A stretch of DNA of 38,587 bases from Candidatus Magasanikbacteria bacterium RIFOXYC2_FULL_40_16. GTDB lineage: Bacteria; Patescibacteriota; Patescibacteriia; Magasanikbacterales; UBA922. Under the pieces are notes generated by a model, which saw only the letters and a list, made by a program, of their open reading frames with translations, searched no databases and had not been told where the DNA came from. The stretch spans positions 1-38,587 of the forward strand of contig MFQY01000059.1 in the NCBI GenBank assembly GCA_001783185.1. The letters run 5' to 3'. The first letter of the stretch is position 1. Each line of letters opens with the position of its first letter. The position numbers and the translations under genes were made by a program. This document shows positions 9,216-18,989 of the stretch, in pieces.

Positions 9216-10727
9216 TTAAAATTGAAAATAAATAAATTCCAACTGTCTTGTCCCGCCGATATTCATTATGCCCAAAACAGCGGCAAAATATATCAACCAT
9301 CTAATCCATCGTCGTTGGATGCTGACTATTTTTAGCAAGTTAAATTTATAATCTATAATTTCGACAATAGTTAAAATAGCAATCAAGCCAAGATAAAAGA
9401 AAAAATAGAAAGAACTTCCCGGAAGAGGCGCGAATATTTTTTGTAAGATATTTTTTAAGGGGTAAAGATTGAAATGAATAATGGATGCTGAAATGCTTTT
9501 AAAAATATTAAATAATCCCACCCAGAAATTTATCAGGAGATAGTACGCGTCAGAAATATTTTTGGCGCGGAATATTGCCCAGCTGTTTAGAACCAGTAAA
9601 AAAGTAATTAGCCAATTGATAAAAATTTTAAATGCCGAGGGGAAAAGTTGAAGGAAATTGCTGATTTTTTTGGTAAATATCCCGGCAAGACGGTAGCCCA
9701 CCAAAAAGAACCCGTGTAATAATCCCCAGATGATGTATGTCCAGTTGGCTCCGTGCCATAGACCGCTTAATAAAAAAACAAGAATAATATTAAAACACCA
9801 GCGAGAAAAAATAACTCGGCTTCCGCCTAGTGGTATATAAATATAATCTTTAAACCAGGTGAAAAGGGATATATGCCATCGACGCCAGAATTCCGGAATG
9901 GATAATGAAAAATACGGATTTTTGAAATTTTCCATTAGATTAAAACCCATAACTTTAGCTGATCCGACGGCGATATCGGAATAGCCGGAAAAATCACAAT
10001 ATATTTGAATCGCGAAAAAGAATATTGCTATAAAAATAGTTGGACTGGAATAATCATGCGGACTATCAAAAACGCGACTGACATATAGCGCTAAATTGTC
10101 GGCTATAACTATTTTTTTGAAAAACCCCCACAACATTTTTCTCAATCCTAATATCACTCGTTCATATTCAAAATAGTGACGTTCGTAGAATTGATGCAGT
10201 AAATTTTGCGGTCGTTCTATCGGCCCGGCGACTAGTTGGGGAAAAAACATTACATAAAGAGAATAAGTCAAAAAATTATGTTCGGCTTTTTGTTTTTTCC
10301 AATAAACTTCTATTACATAGCTTAAGCTTTGAAAGGTGTGAAAGGATAAACCAATTGGCAAGATAATTTTTAGAAAACCGATTGGGTAATTCCATCCAAA
10401 AAAATTTGCAATCCCCAACAGATTTGCGTTAAAAAAATTGAAGTATTTAAAAAACATTAGGACTATGCAGGTTGATATAATACTTAGTAAAAGATAAGCC
10501 TTGCGTTTACTTCCAAGAGATTCTTCAATTTTAATTCCGGCATAATAATCTATCAGAATAACGGCAAATAAAATTAAAATATAATATGGCACAAATGCCA
10601 TATAAAAAATACAACTGGATAAGAGGAGGAAAACCGTTCGATATTTATGCGGTATCGTAAAATATAACGCAACAACAATCGGAAAAAAGATAAAATAAGA
10701 AAATGAATTGAATAACATACAAGTCAA
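9216..10727 (-). CDS. MBOAT family O-acyltransferase (AlgI-like)
   Basis: MFFPQLVAGPIERPQNLLHQF, FCDFSGYSDIAVGSAKVMGF, PEFWRRWHISLFTWFKDYIYIPLGG, FLLSGLWHGANWTYIIWG. Confidence 0.95.
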   Translation of the reverse strand: MTCMLFNSFSYFIFFPIVVALYFTIPHKYRTVFLLLSSCIFYMAFVPYYILILFAVILIDYYAGIKIEESLGSKRKAYLLLSIISTCIVLMFFKYFNFFNANLLGIANFFGWNYPIGFLKIILPIGLSFHTFQSLSYVIEVYWKKQKAEHNFLTYSLYVMFFPQLVAGPIERPQNLLHQFYERHYFEYERVILGLRKMLWGFFKKIVIADNLALYVSRVFDSPHDYSSPTIFIAIFFFAIQIYCDFSGYSDIAVGSAKVMGFNLMENFKNPYFSLSIPEFWRRWHISLFTWFKDYIYIPLGGSRVIFSRWCFNIILVFLLSGLWHGANWTYIIWGLLHGFFLVGYRLAGIFTKKISNFLQLFPSAFKIFINWLITFLLVLNSWAIFRAKNISDAYYLLINFWVGLFNIFKSISASIIHFNLYPLKNILQKIFAPLPGSSFYFFFYLGLIAILTIVEIIDYKFNLLKIVSIQRRWIRWLIYFAAVLGIMNIGGTRQLEFIYFQF

Positions 10728-10745
10728 GAAAAAATCACTTGATTC

Positions 10746-11834
10746 TTATTTAGTTTTAAGTACTTGGTTATATATTTTTATATATTCGGCAGCGGTTTTG
10801 TCCCAAGTGAGTGTGGTGGAAATTTCTCGCGAACGGCGGTGCATATAATCACGCATTTTTTGGTCGGATAGAATTTTCTTCATCGCTGAAGCGATACTCT
10901 CCGGATTGTTTGGTTTTACTAAAAAACCATTTTCACCTTCATATAAGATTTCTTCAGTCCCATAGCCTTCGCCGGCAATCACCGGTTTGCCCATGGCGTT
11001 AGCTTCCAGGTATACCAGATGGAAACCGGCAAAGTTGGTGGGAGTATTGTCCGGTACGCCAATAAAAGCGCTGCACGTTTGGTATAAGTTTAAAAGTGTT
11101 TCCTCGGATACTTTGCCAAGTATGCGCGCATTTTTTTCTAAATCTAACCGTTTTATTTCTGAATTTAAATGCGACACATATGCTTTGTCCGATGGATCGC
11201 CAACAATGTTATATTCAATATTGGGAAAATCTTTTTTAATTAGCGCTAATGCCGGAAGTATAAAATGATTACCACGGCGTTTTTTTAATGCCCCGACACT
11301 TAAAAAAAATGGTACAGGGGCTTCTATATTTTCGTCATTGAAATGAAATCGATTGGCATCAACCCCCAACAAAACACGCTGTATTGGCGGCAATTTGGAA
11401 ACGCGTTTAGAAATTTCTTGGGTAGTATAGTTGGTAATAGACATAATTTTCGCGGCGCGACGATATGCCCAAGTCATAAGGGGTTTTAATTTTGGATTTT
11501 CCAAAGGCATTATGGCGTAAGTGCCGATTGCAGTCATAACAAAACGTTTTTTCGTGCCCAATGTGGCAAGCGCGGCGATTAGGCCATACGGATAACAATC
11601 AAGCGCGTGTACTATGTCGCATTTTTTTACATAACGGCGCGTTTTAAGACTGTTTATGAGCGCGCTTTTAAGAGAAGCCAGTGAATTTTTTAATATGCCA
11701 TCGTCGCCGGAACCGTCTTCGGTTAAAATAATGGTTTCTATTCCCGCAGCGTGGTAGTGTTTAATCAATTCATCAACAACACGACCCCAACCGGAAGTTG
11801 GTTTGGTAGTTTCTGTCAATAGTAATACTTTCAT
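10746..11834 (-). CDS. Family 4 glycosyltransferase
   Basis: FFLSVGALKKRRGNHFILPAL, FAGFHLVYLEANAMGKPVIAGEGYGTEEIL, GENGFLVKPNNPESIA. Confidence 0.92.
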   Translation of the reverse strand: MKVLLLTETTKPTSGWGRVVDELIKHYHAAGIETIILTEDGSGDDGILKNSLASLKSALINSLKTRRYVKKCDIVHALDCYPYGLIAALATLGTKKRFVMTAIGTYAIMPLENPKLKPLMTWAYRRAAKIMSITNYTTQEISKRVSKLPPIQRVLLGVDANRFHFNDENIEAPVPFFLSVGALKKRRGNHFILPALALIKKDFPNIEYNIVGDPSDKAYVSHLNSEIKRLDLEKNARILGKVSEETLLNLYQTCSAFIGVPDNTPTNFAGFHLVYLEANAMGKPVIAGEGYGTEEILYEGENGFLVKPNNPESIASAMKKILSDQKMRDYMHRRSREISTTLTWDKTAAEYIKIYNQVLKTK

Positions 11835-12024
11835 AAATGATGGTTTAAGATTCTTTATGTTTTCAGCAGGCCTTTTTCCAGAGTATGTTTAGTAAGGGTA
11901 AAAACACCAACATCAGTTATAATATAATATGAGCCTGGTATTAGGGCTAATTTTACAGTATATTTAAATTAAATGCAAGATGGTGAGCAGATTTACCCTA
12001 AATTGGATTGGTGGTGTCCGCCCC

Positions 12025-12053
12025 TTGCTTTTTTTGTTTATCTTTGTTAAACT
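12025..12053 (+). promoter_or_regulatory. Candidate sigma70-like promoter upstream of the pseB-like gene
   Basis: TTGCTT - 17 nt - TAAACT in the intergenic gap before 12086. Confidence 0.4.
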
Positions 12054-12085
12054 AAAATCCGTATATTTCTTTAATTGTAAGCATT

Positions 12086-13075
12086 ATGTCACTTGAATAT
12101 TTAGAGGGTAAATCAGTGTTAATAACCGGCGGAACCGGTTCTTTTGGTCAGGCCTGTGTGGAGAATTTGTTAAATAACTCTAACGCAAGGCGGATTATTA
12201 TATTTAGCCGGGACGAGTTGAAACAGTCGGAAATGGCCTCAAGATTGGCCGCGCATGATAGTCGGCTCAGGTTTTTTATTGGGGATGTGAGGGACAAAGA
12301 CAGACTGGAAAGGGCTTTTGAAGGGGTGGATTATGTTATTCATGCCGCCGCTTTGAAACAAGTGCCGATTTTGGAATATAACCCTTCCGAAGCGATTAAA
12401 ACCAATGTTCTTGGCACACAAAATGTGATTGACGCGGCTATCAATAAAAAAGTAAAAAGAGTTTTGCTTATTTCCACTGATAAAGCGGCCAATCCGGCCA
12501 ACCTCTATGGCGCGACTAAATTATGCGCGGAAAAACTTATGGTTAATGGTAATTTCTATTCAGGCGAATCGGGAACAAGATTATCGGTTGTTAGATATGG
12601 CAATGTTTTAGGGAGCAGGGGAAGTTTATTGCATATTATCAATAAACAGCGCGAACGCGGAGAAGTGACCATCACTCATGAAGATATGACCAGATTTTGG
12701 ATTACTTTGGATCAGGGCGTAAAATTTGTGCTGGATGTTTTGGAAAAAATGCATGGCGGAGAAATTTTTGTGCCTAAGATTCCGAGCATGAAAATTAAGG
12801 ATTTCATGATGATTATGGCTCCGGATTGCCAATTAAAAGTAATTGGCATTCGTCCCGGAGAAAAATTGCACGAAGTATTGGTCACGCCGGAAGAAGCGCG
12901 CCGGACAAAAGAGTTTGATGAGTTTTTTGTTATTTTGCCGGAGCATCAGTGGCTTGAAGATTATGTGAATTATAGTAATGGGGTTGGTTTGCAGGATAAT
13001 ACGCCATTTGCCAGCAACACAAATACTGTTTGGCTGGACAGTGAAAGTTTAAAAAGATTATTAGGTATTCTTTAA
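12086..13075 (+). CDS. pseB: UDP-N-acetylglucosamine 4,6-dehydratase (PseB-like)
   Basis: VLITGGTGSFGQACVENLL, ISTDKAANPANLYGATKLCAEKL, VRYGNVLGSRGSLL, TRFWITLDQGVKFVLDVLEKM. Confidence 0.87.
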   Translation: MSLEYLEGKSVLITGGTGSFGQACVENLLNNSNARRIIIFSRDELKQSEMASRLAAHDSRLRFFIGDVRDKDRLERAFEGVDYVIHAAALKQVPILEYNPSEAIKTNVLGTQNVIDAAINKKVKRVLLISTDKAANPANLYGATKLCAEKLMVNGNFYSGESGTRLSVVRYGNVLGSRGSLLHIINKQRERGEVTITHEDMTRFWITLDQGVKFVLDVLEKMHGGEIFVPKIPSMKIKDFMMIMAPDCQLKVIGIRPGEKLHEVLVTPEEARRTKEFDEFFVILPEHQWLEDYVNYSNGVGLQDNTPFASNTNTVWLDSESLKRLLGIL

Positions 13076-13077
13076 GT

Positions 13078-13995
13078 ATGCCGAAAGAAGGCTTAAAGAA
13101 AGTGTTAATAACCGGAGCCAGCGGTCTTTTAGGCGCAAATATAATAAAAAATTTGCCGGAAAATTGGCAGACTGTTGGAGTGGTGAATAAACACAAAATT
13201 AATCCGCCAAACGAGCGGGCGTCTATTATAGAATATAATTTGCTGGAAGAAGATGTCAGCCGGTTGTTTAAAGAATGTGGGCCTTTTAACGCGGTAATAC
13301 ATACGGCGGCATTGACTAATGTGGATCAATGTGAGGAAGATAAAGATTTAGCTTATAAATTAAATGTAAAATTGACCGAAGAGATAGTTTTCAATTGCGC
13401 GGTTAATAATATCTTTTTACTTCATATATCCACGGATCATATCTTTGATGGCAAGGATGGTAATTATGACGAGGATAGTGAACCGGCGCCGATAAATTAT
13501 TACGCGGAAACGAAATTGCTGGCGGAAGAAAAGGTAAAAATCGGCGGAGCGAAATACGCGATTATCAGGACTAATTTTTTTGGGTATAATGTTCAAAATA
13601 AAAATGATTTGGCCGGTTGGATTGTAAAATCACTGCGCGGGAAAATGCCGGTTAGGTTATTTAAAGATGTATTTTTCTCTCCGATTTTGGTTGATTATTT
13701 GATTGATTTTATCGTTGAAATCGTTGAAGAAAAAAAAGAAGGCCTGTTTAACATCGCGGCGGGCGATAGCTGTTCCAAATACGATTTTGGAATGAAGCTG
13801 GCCGAAGCGTTGGATTTGGATAAATCTTTAATTTCTTCAATTTCCGTTGAGGAATCGGGATTAAAAGTGAAGAGGCCGAAAAATATGACGCTGGATACGG
13901 CTAAAGCTAAAAAAATATTTAAAAATAAAATTCCTTTGATTGATGAAAGTATTGAAAAATATAAAGAATTGGATAAAATATATAATCAAAATTAA
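13078..13995 (+). CDS. RmlD-like SDR family sugar reductase/epimerase
   Basis: VLITGASGLLGANI, HISTDHIFDGKDGNYDEDSEPAPINYYAETKLLAEE. Confidence 0.85.
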   Translation: MPKEGLKKVLITGASGLLGANIIKNLPENWQTVGVVNKHKINPPNERASIIEYNLLEEDVSRLFKECGPFNAVIHTAALTNVDQCEEDKDLAYKLNVKLTEEIVFNCAVNNIFLLHISTDHIFDGKDGNYDEDSEPAPINYYAETKLLAEEKVKIGGAKYAIIRTNFFGYNVQNKNDLAGWIVKSLRGKMPVRLFKDVFFSPILVDYLIDFIVEIVEEKKEGLFNIAAGDSCSKYDFGMKLAEALDLDKSLISSISVEESGLKVKRPKNMTLDTAKAKKIFKNKIPLIDESIEKYKELDKIYNQN

Positions 13996-14001
13996 TTTTA
14001 A

Positions 14002-15699
14002 GTGAGTATGTATATTTTGGGCATTCACAATTCTTATGACAGCGGAGCGGTTCTTTTTAAAGATGGCCAATGTATTTTTGCCATTAATGAAGAGCGTTTA
14101 AGCCGTATAAAAATGGATGACGCTTTTCCAATGCGTTCTATTGAGGCTTGTTTGCAATACGCCGGCGTAACTTTTGCTGATATAGATATTGTCAGTTATG
14201 GTTGGCACAATCGTTTTCCGTATGAAAAACATTTGGTTGGTTATGTTGCCCGCGCTGTTGAAATCGCGCAACAAGGAGAAGACGCGAAAAAAATAATGCT
14301 GGAACGCGTAAAAGTGGAAGTGGAAAGATCTGTGCCGAGAAAAAAAGATTTTGATGATAAAATGGCTGAATTCGGTTTGGATAAAAAGGTGGAATATTTT
14401 GACCATCATGACGCTCACGCGGCCGCCGCGTTTTATCCGTCTCCGTTTGACGAGGCTTTGGTATTTACGCTGGACGCGGCCGGAAATTTTAAAAGCGGAA
14501 CCGTTTCCATCGGCCGGGGAAATGAAATTGAAGAAATCTCCAGCAATTATACTTGGGATAGTTTGGGATTTTTGTATGGGCAAATAACGGAACTGCTGGG
14601 TTTCAAACCGCACCGGCACGAAGGCAAGATTACCGGTTTGGCCGCCCACGGCGATCCGTCCAAGTGTTTGTCTGTAATGCAAGAAATGATCAGTACCAAA
14701 GACGGAAAAATTTACGCCAATTTGAATAAATATTACAAGCCGTTTTTTTATCAGCAGACGGAAGCGCTGAAAGAGGCGTTGAAAAATTATTCCCGGGAGG
14801 ACATTGCCGCGGCCGTGCAAAAACACACGGAAGATGTGACTGTGGAATATATTAAATATTATGTTGATAAGTATAAAATTGGGAATATCGCCTGCAACGG
14901 CGGATTATTTGCCAATGTAAAACTTAATCAAAGAATACGGGAGATTCCGGGAGTAACTGATTTGTTTATTTTTCCGCATATGGGCGACGGCGGTTTGTCT
15001 TACGGCGCCGCGCTTTTGAGCGCCAAAGAAAGAGGATTTCCGCGCGTTAAATTGACAGGCGTTTATTTCGGGTCGGAATCTGATGATAAAAAAGTAAAAG
15101 AATTATTCGCGGAATATAAAGATTCATTGTCAGTGGAAGAGTATGTAAATGACGAGTTGGTTGGCAAAGTGATTGAGTTGTTGGAAAAAGACACGATTAT
15201 CGGTTTGTTTCAGGGCAGAATGGAGTATGGCCCGCGTGCGCTGGGCAATCGGACCGTTCTTTATCATGCCAAAGATCCGTCCGCGAATGATTGGCTAAAC
15301 AAGAGATTGCGCCGGACGGAATTTATGCCTTTCGCGCCGATAACCACAAAGGAAATCGCCCCGGAATGTTTTATCGGCTGGAAATCGACTCATATCACGA
15401 CTAATTTTATGACTGAATGCTATGATTGCACCGACGAGATGAAAAAGAAAGCGCCGGCAGTGGTGCATGTGGATGGCACGGCCAGACCGCAAGTCGTCGC
15501 TCGGGAGGATAATCCTTTTTATTATGATATTTTAAAGGCCTGGCATGAAAAAACCGGTGGGTTGTGTTTGATCAACACCAGCTTTAATGAACATGAACAG
15601 CCGATTGTTTGTGATGTCAAAGACGCGATTGATAGCATGTTGGCGGATAATGTTGATTGTGTTGTTATCAATGGCAAGTATATTGTAAAAAAAGCATAA
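14002..15699 (+). CDS. Carbamoyltransferase, NodU/CmcH/TobZ family (start GTG 14002 or ATG 14008)
   Basis: ILGIHNSYDSGAVLFKDGQCIFAINEERLSRIK, DHHDAHAAAAFYPSPF, GRMEYGPRALGNRTVLYHA, INTSFNEHEQPIV. Confidence 0.93.
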   Translation: MSMYILGIHNSYDSGAVLFKDGQCIFAINEERLSRIKMDDAFPMRSIEACLQYAGVTFADIDIVSYGWHNRFPYEKHLVGYVARAVEIAQQGEDAKKIMLERVKVEVERSVPRKKDFDDKMAEFGLDKKVEYFDHHDAHAAAAFYPSPFDEALVFTLDAAGNFKSGTVSIGRGNEIEEISSNYTWDSLGFLYGQITELLGFKPHRHEGKITGLAAHGDPSKCLSVMQEMISTKDGKIYANLNKYYKPFFYQQTEALKEALKNYSREDIAAAVQKHTEDVTVEYIKYYVDKYKIGNIACNGGLFANVKLNQRIREIPGVTDLFIFPHMGDGGLSYGAALLSAKERGFPRVKLTGVYFGSESDDKKVKELFAEYKDSLSVEEYVNDELVGKVIELLEKDTIIGLFQGRMEYGPRALGNRTVLYHAKDPSANDWLNKRLRRTEFMPFAPITTKEIAPECFIGWKSTHITTNFMTECYDCTDEMKKKAPAVVHVDGTARPQVVAREDNPFYYDILKAWHEKTGGLCLINTSFNEHEQPIVCDVKDAIDSMLADNVDCVVINGKYIVKKA

Positions 15700-15704
15700 T
15701 TTGT

Positions 15705-16244
15705 ATGGGTTTGGAAAATTACAAAACAAGTATTGAAAGCGATAGATTGATTTTGCGTATTTTGGAAGAGAATGACGCTTCGGAAGAGTATGCTTTTTGG
15801 TTGAATGACCCGATAGTTAATAAATATTTGGAAACGAGAAAGGCGACTATTGAAGAACTTAAAAAATATATTAAGGAAAGATTGGAAAGCGGGAAATGTT
15901 TATTTTTTGGAATATTTTGGAAAGCTGACGGCGAGCATATTGGGAATATTAAATTGGAACCGGTTGATTTTGAACAGAAAAAAGCCACGCTGGGGATTTT
16001 AATAGGGAATACCGCTTATTGGGGGAAGGGAGTGGGCGCGGAAGCGGTCAATGCTTTGACGGATTACGCCTTTAATTCTTTGAATTTGAATGAAGTTAAT
16101 TTGGGCGTTATCTCGGAAAATAAGCCTGCTGTTGGCCTTTATAAGAAGTGCGGTTTTGAAGAATATGACATAAAAAAACAATCCCTTGACCACGAGGGAA
16201 TATTGTATGATTCCGTGCAAATGAGGAAGAGAAAAAACGGTTAA
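15705..16244 (+). CDS. GNAT N-acetyltransferase (RimJ/RimL-like; possible PseH-type role)
   Basis: SDRLILRILEENDASEEYAFWLNDP, AYWGKGVGAEAVNALTDYAF, NKPAVGLYKKCGFEE. Confidence 0.85.
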   Translation: MGLENYKTSIESDRLILRILEENDASEEYAFWLNDPIVNKYLETRKATIEELKKYIKERLESGKCLFFGIFWKADGEHIGNIKLEPVDFEQKKATLGILIGNTAYWGKGVGAEAVNALTDYAFNSLNLNEVNLGVISENKPAVGLYKKCGFEEYDIKKQSLDHEGILYDSVQMRKRKNG

Positions 16245-16261
16245 TTTAATAATTTAAAATA

Positions 16262-16287
16262 TTGGCTCTGTTGGGGGCTTTTTTTGT
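16262..16287 (+). terminator. Possible weak terminator after the GNAT gene
   Basis: Short GC-containing hairpin (GCTC..GGGC, includes a G-U pair) followed by a T7 run. Confidence 0.3.
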
Positions 16288-16310
16288 TTAATTTCAGAGG
16301 AAAAGCTTAT

Positions 16311-16339
16311 TTGACATTAATGACATTTTGTATTAAGAT
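16311..16339 (+). promoter_or_regulatory. Candidate sigma70-like promoter for the hisH-hisF-amidotransferase module
   Basis: TTGACA - 17 nt - TAAGAT, about 38 nt before the ATG at 16377. Confidence 0.55.
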
Positions 16340-16376
16340 TATCTTTAGAAAACAAATAAATTATCATGTATTTTTT

Positions 16377-16997
16377 ATGATTGCTATCATAAATTACAAA
16401 ATGGGAAACCTTCAATCAGTGGGCAATCTTTTGGAATATCTGGGAGAGGAGTATGTTATTACCGATAAAAAAGAGGAAATAGCCGGAGCGGATAAGATAA
16501 TATTGCCCGGAGTTGGCGCTTTTACCGAAGCGATGAAGAATCTCAGGGAATTGGATCTCTTGGATATTTTAAAAGAAGAAGTACTGGAGAAAAAAAAGCC
16601 GTTTTTGGGTATTTGTCTCGGTATGCAAATTTTGGCGGAAAAGGGATATGAAGGCGGAGAATGCGACGGTTTGGGATTTTTGAAAGGCGAAGTCAGGCAT
16701 TTTGATTTGAAAGACAAAAAACTTCCCATCCCGCATGTGGGTTGGAATACGGTTAAGCCGAAAGAGGGGTCTATTTTGTATGGCAATGATGTTAGGGAAC
16801 GCGTTTTTTATTTCGTGCACAGTTACCATTTGATTTGTAAGGATGAAGAAGATGTCTCCGGATATGCGGATTACGGCGGTAATTTTGTCGCCAGTGTTGA
16901 AAAAGGAAATATATTCGCGACTCAATTTCATCCGGAAAAAAGCCAAGATGATGGTATTGAAGTGTTTAAAAATTTTTTGGCGTACAAATCGGCATAG
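16377..16997 (+). CDS. hisH: HisH-type glutamine amidotransferase (probably sugar amidination, not histidine synthesis)
   Basis: MIAIINYKMGNLQSV; triad residues present: PFLGICLGMQIL (Cys) and ATQFHPEKS (His, Glu). Confidence 0.92.
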   Translation: MIAIINYKMGNLQSVGNLLEYLGEEYVITDKKEEIAGADKIILPGVGAFTEAMKNLRELDLLDILKEEVLEKKKPFLGICLGMQILAEKGYEGGECDGLGFLKGEVRHFDLKDKKLPIPHVGWNTVKPKEGSILYGNDVRERVFYFVHSYHLICKDEEDVSGYADYGGNFVASVEKGNIFATQFHPEKSQDDGIEVFKNFLAYKSA

Positions 16998-17011
16998 ATA
17001 AATTATTGATT

Positions 17012-17803
17012 ATGTTAAAGAAACGATTAATCGCTTGTTTACTCTTGAAAGACGGACAATTGGTGGAGAGTATCGGTTTTTCTCGTTTTTTGGTGGTGGG
17101 GAACGCGATTATGGCGGTGAAGCATTTTAACGCGTGGGGAGTTGATGAAATTATTTTTTTGGATATCAACCGCGAAAAAAATTATGATTTTGAAAGAAAT
17201 GATGTTTATTATGACAATACTCTGAAAGAATTCGCGGAAGTAATAAGATATGTTTCCAAATCATCTTTTGTGCCGATTACCGCCGGAGGCGGGATTCGTT
17301 CGCTTGATGACATCAGAAAATATTTGAGCGCCGGCGCCGATAAGGTAAGCATCAATTCCGCCGCGATTGAAAATTTGCAAATAATAACCGAAGGAGCGAA
17401 AAGATTTGGCAAACAATGTTTGGTAGTTTCCGTGGATGCTAAAAAAATGCCGGATGGAACGCATCATGTGATGAAAAATTTTGGAAAAGAAGATACCGGT
17501 ATGAACGTGGTTGAGTGGGCGAAAAAAGCGGAAGAAGCCGGCGCCGGGGAAATATTTTTGACTTCGGTGGATATGGATGGTTCTTTGCAGGGGTATGATA
17601 TTCCTTTGATAAAATCAGTGGTGGAGGCAGTGAATATTCCGGTAATCGCTTCCGGAGGAGTCGGCGATTGGAATCATTTGGTTGAAGGAATAGAATTGGG
17701 CGGGGTGGCGGCTGTTTCCGTCGGCAATAAATTCCACTTTACGGAACATAGCACGATGCATGCCAAGAAATATATGAAAGAGCATGGAATTGATACGCGT
17801 TAA
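17012..17803 (+). CDS. HisF-like protein 1
   Basis: KRLIACLLLKDGQLVESIGF, PITAGGGIRSLDDIRKYLSAGADKVSINSAA, VIASGGVGDW. Confidence 0.92.
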   Translation: MLKKRLIACLLLKDGQLVESIGFSRFLVVGNAIMAVKHFNAWGVDEIIFLDINREKNYDFERNDVYYDNTLKEFAEVIRYVSKSSFVPITAGGGIRSLDDIRKYLSAGADKVSINSAAIENLQIITEGAKRFGKQCLVVSVDAKKMPDGTHHVMKNFGKEDTGMNVVEWAKKAEEAGAGEIFLTSVDMDGSLQGYDIPLIKSVVEAVNIPVIASGGVGDWNHLVEGIELGGVAAVSVGNKFHFTEHSTMHAKKYMKEHGIDTR

Positions 17804-17821
17804 TTAATAATTTGTTTTTTT

Positions 17822-18982
17822 ATGAAATGGTGCGCAAAATGCCTTTATCCAGAATCCTCGGCCGTGAAGCTTTCTTTTGATGAAAAAGGAGTTTGTAGCG
17901 GTTGTTCGGTGAATGAACAAAAAGCCGAGATTGATTGGGATAAGCGCGCGGAAATGTTAAAAGAAATAGTGGAAACCTACCGGTCAAAAGACGGCAGTAA
18001 TTATGATTGCATTATTCCGGTCAGCGGCGGCAAGGACAGCCATTATCAGACATATTATATGACTAAAAAGTTGGGACTTAAACCGCTTTTAGTCACATAT
18101 CACGGCAATAATTATTTGGAAGTTGGAGAAGAAAATTTAAAAAATATGAGGAATGTATTTGATGTTGATCATATGATTTTTTCTCCGAGCGTGGAAGTTT
18201 TAAAAAAGCTCAACCGAATATGTTTTAAATTGATGGGCGATATGAATTGGCACGCGCATGCCGGCATTTTTAGCACGCCGGTGCAAGTGGCCGTTAAATT
18301 CAATATCCCGCTGATTATTTGGGGTGAGCATGGCAGGCTTGATTTGGGCGGACAATATTCTTTGAACGATTTGGTGGAAATGACGGCCAGAGATATTTTG
18401 GAACATTGTAAGCGGGGATATGATTGGGATTCTATGACTGATGAGGGACTGAAAAAACTGGGTCGGCCGGAATTGTCCGAAGGGCTGACGGCTCGGGATT
18501 TGTTTTGTTATAAATATCCGGATATGCGCGACATCGCCAGGGTGGGAGTGCGCGGGCTTTATTTGGGCAACTATATTTCCTGGGATGCCAATAAACAGAC
18601 GAAGTTTGTCATTGATAATTATAATTTTAAAATTTCCGAGCAATCGTTTGACCGCACTTACAGAAAGATGTCTAATTTGGATGATATGCATGAGAATGGC
18701 ATTCACGATTATTTAAAATATATTAAATTCGGTTATGGCCGGGCGACCGACCACGCGTCCAAAGATATTCGTCTTGGCATTATGACCAGAGAAGAAGGAA
18801 TTGAAATGGTAAAAAAATATGATCATGTAAAACCGAGAGATTTGTACCGTTGGTTGGAATATGTGGGAATGAAGGAGGAAGAATTTGACCGCGTGTGCGA
18901 TACTTTCCGCGATCCGAAAGTTTGGCGAAAAAATGATAAAGGCGAATGGGAAAAAGATAATATGTGGGATGATAAAAAATAA
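17822..18982 (+). CDS. N-acetyl sugar amidotransferase 1 (WbpG/PseA/LegA-like, PP-loop)
   Basis: Cys pairs WCAKCLYP..CSGC; PP-loop IIPVSGGKDSHYQ; LGNYISWD; GYGRATDHASKDIRLG. Confidence 0.93.
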   Translation: MKWCAKCLYPESSAVKLSFDEKGVCSGCSVNEQKAEIDWDKRAEMLKEIVETYRSKDGSNYDCIIPVSGGKDSHYQTYYMTKKLGLKPLLVTYHGNNYLEVGEENLKNMRNVFDVDHMIFSPSVEVLKKLNRICFKLMGDMNWHAHAGIFSTPVQVAVKFNIPLIIWGEHGRLDLGGQYSLNDLVEMTARDILEHCKRGYDWDSMTDEGLKKLGRPELSEGLTARDLFCYKYPDMRDIARVGVRGLYLGNYISWDANKQTKFVIDNYNFKISEQSFDRTYRKMSNLDDMHENGIHDYLKYIKFGYGRATDHASKDIRLGIMTREEGIEMVKKYDHVKPRDLYRWLEYVGMKEEEFDRVCDTFRDPKVWRKNDKGEWEKDNMWDDKK

Positions 18983-18989
18983 TATTTAT

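Noticed and set aside
14098-14826. 242-aa minus-strand ORF inside the carbamoyltransferase gene
   Set aside because: Shadow ORF opposite a clear family member; no recognisable domain.
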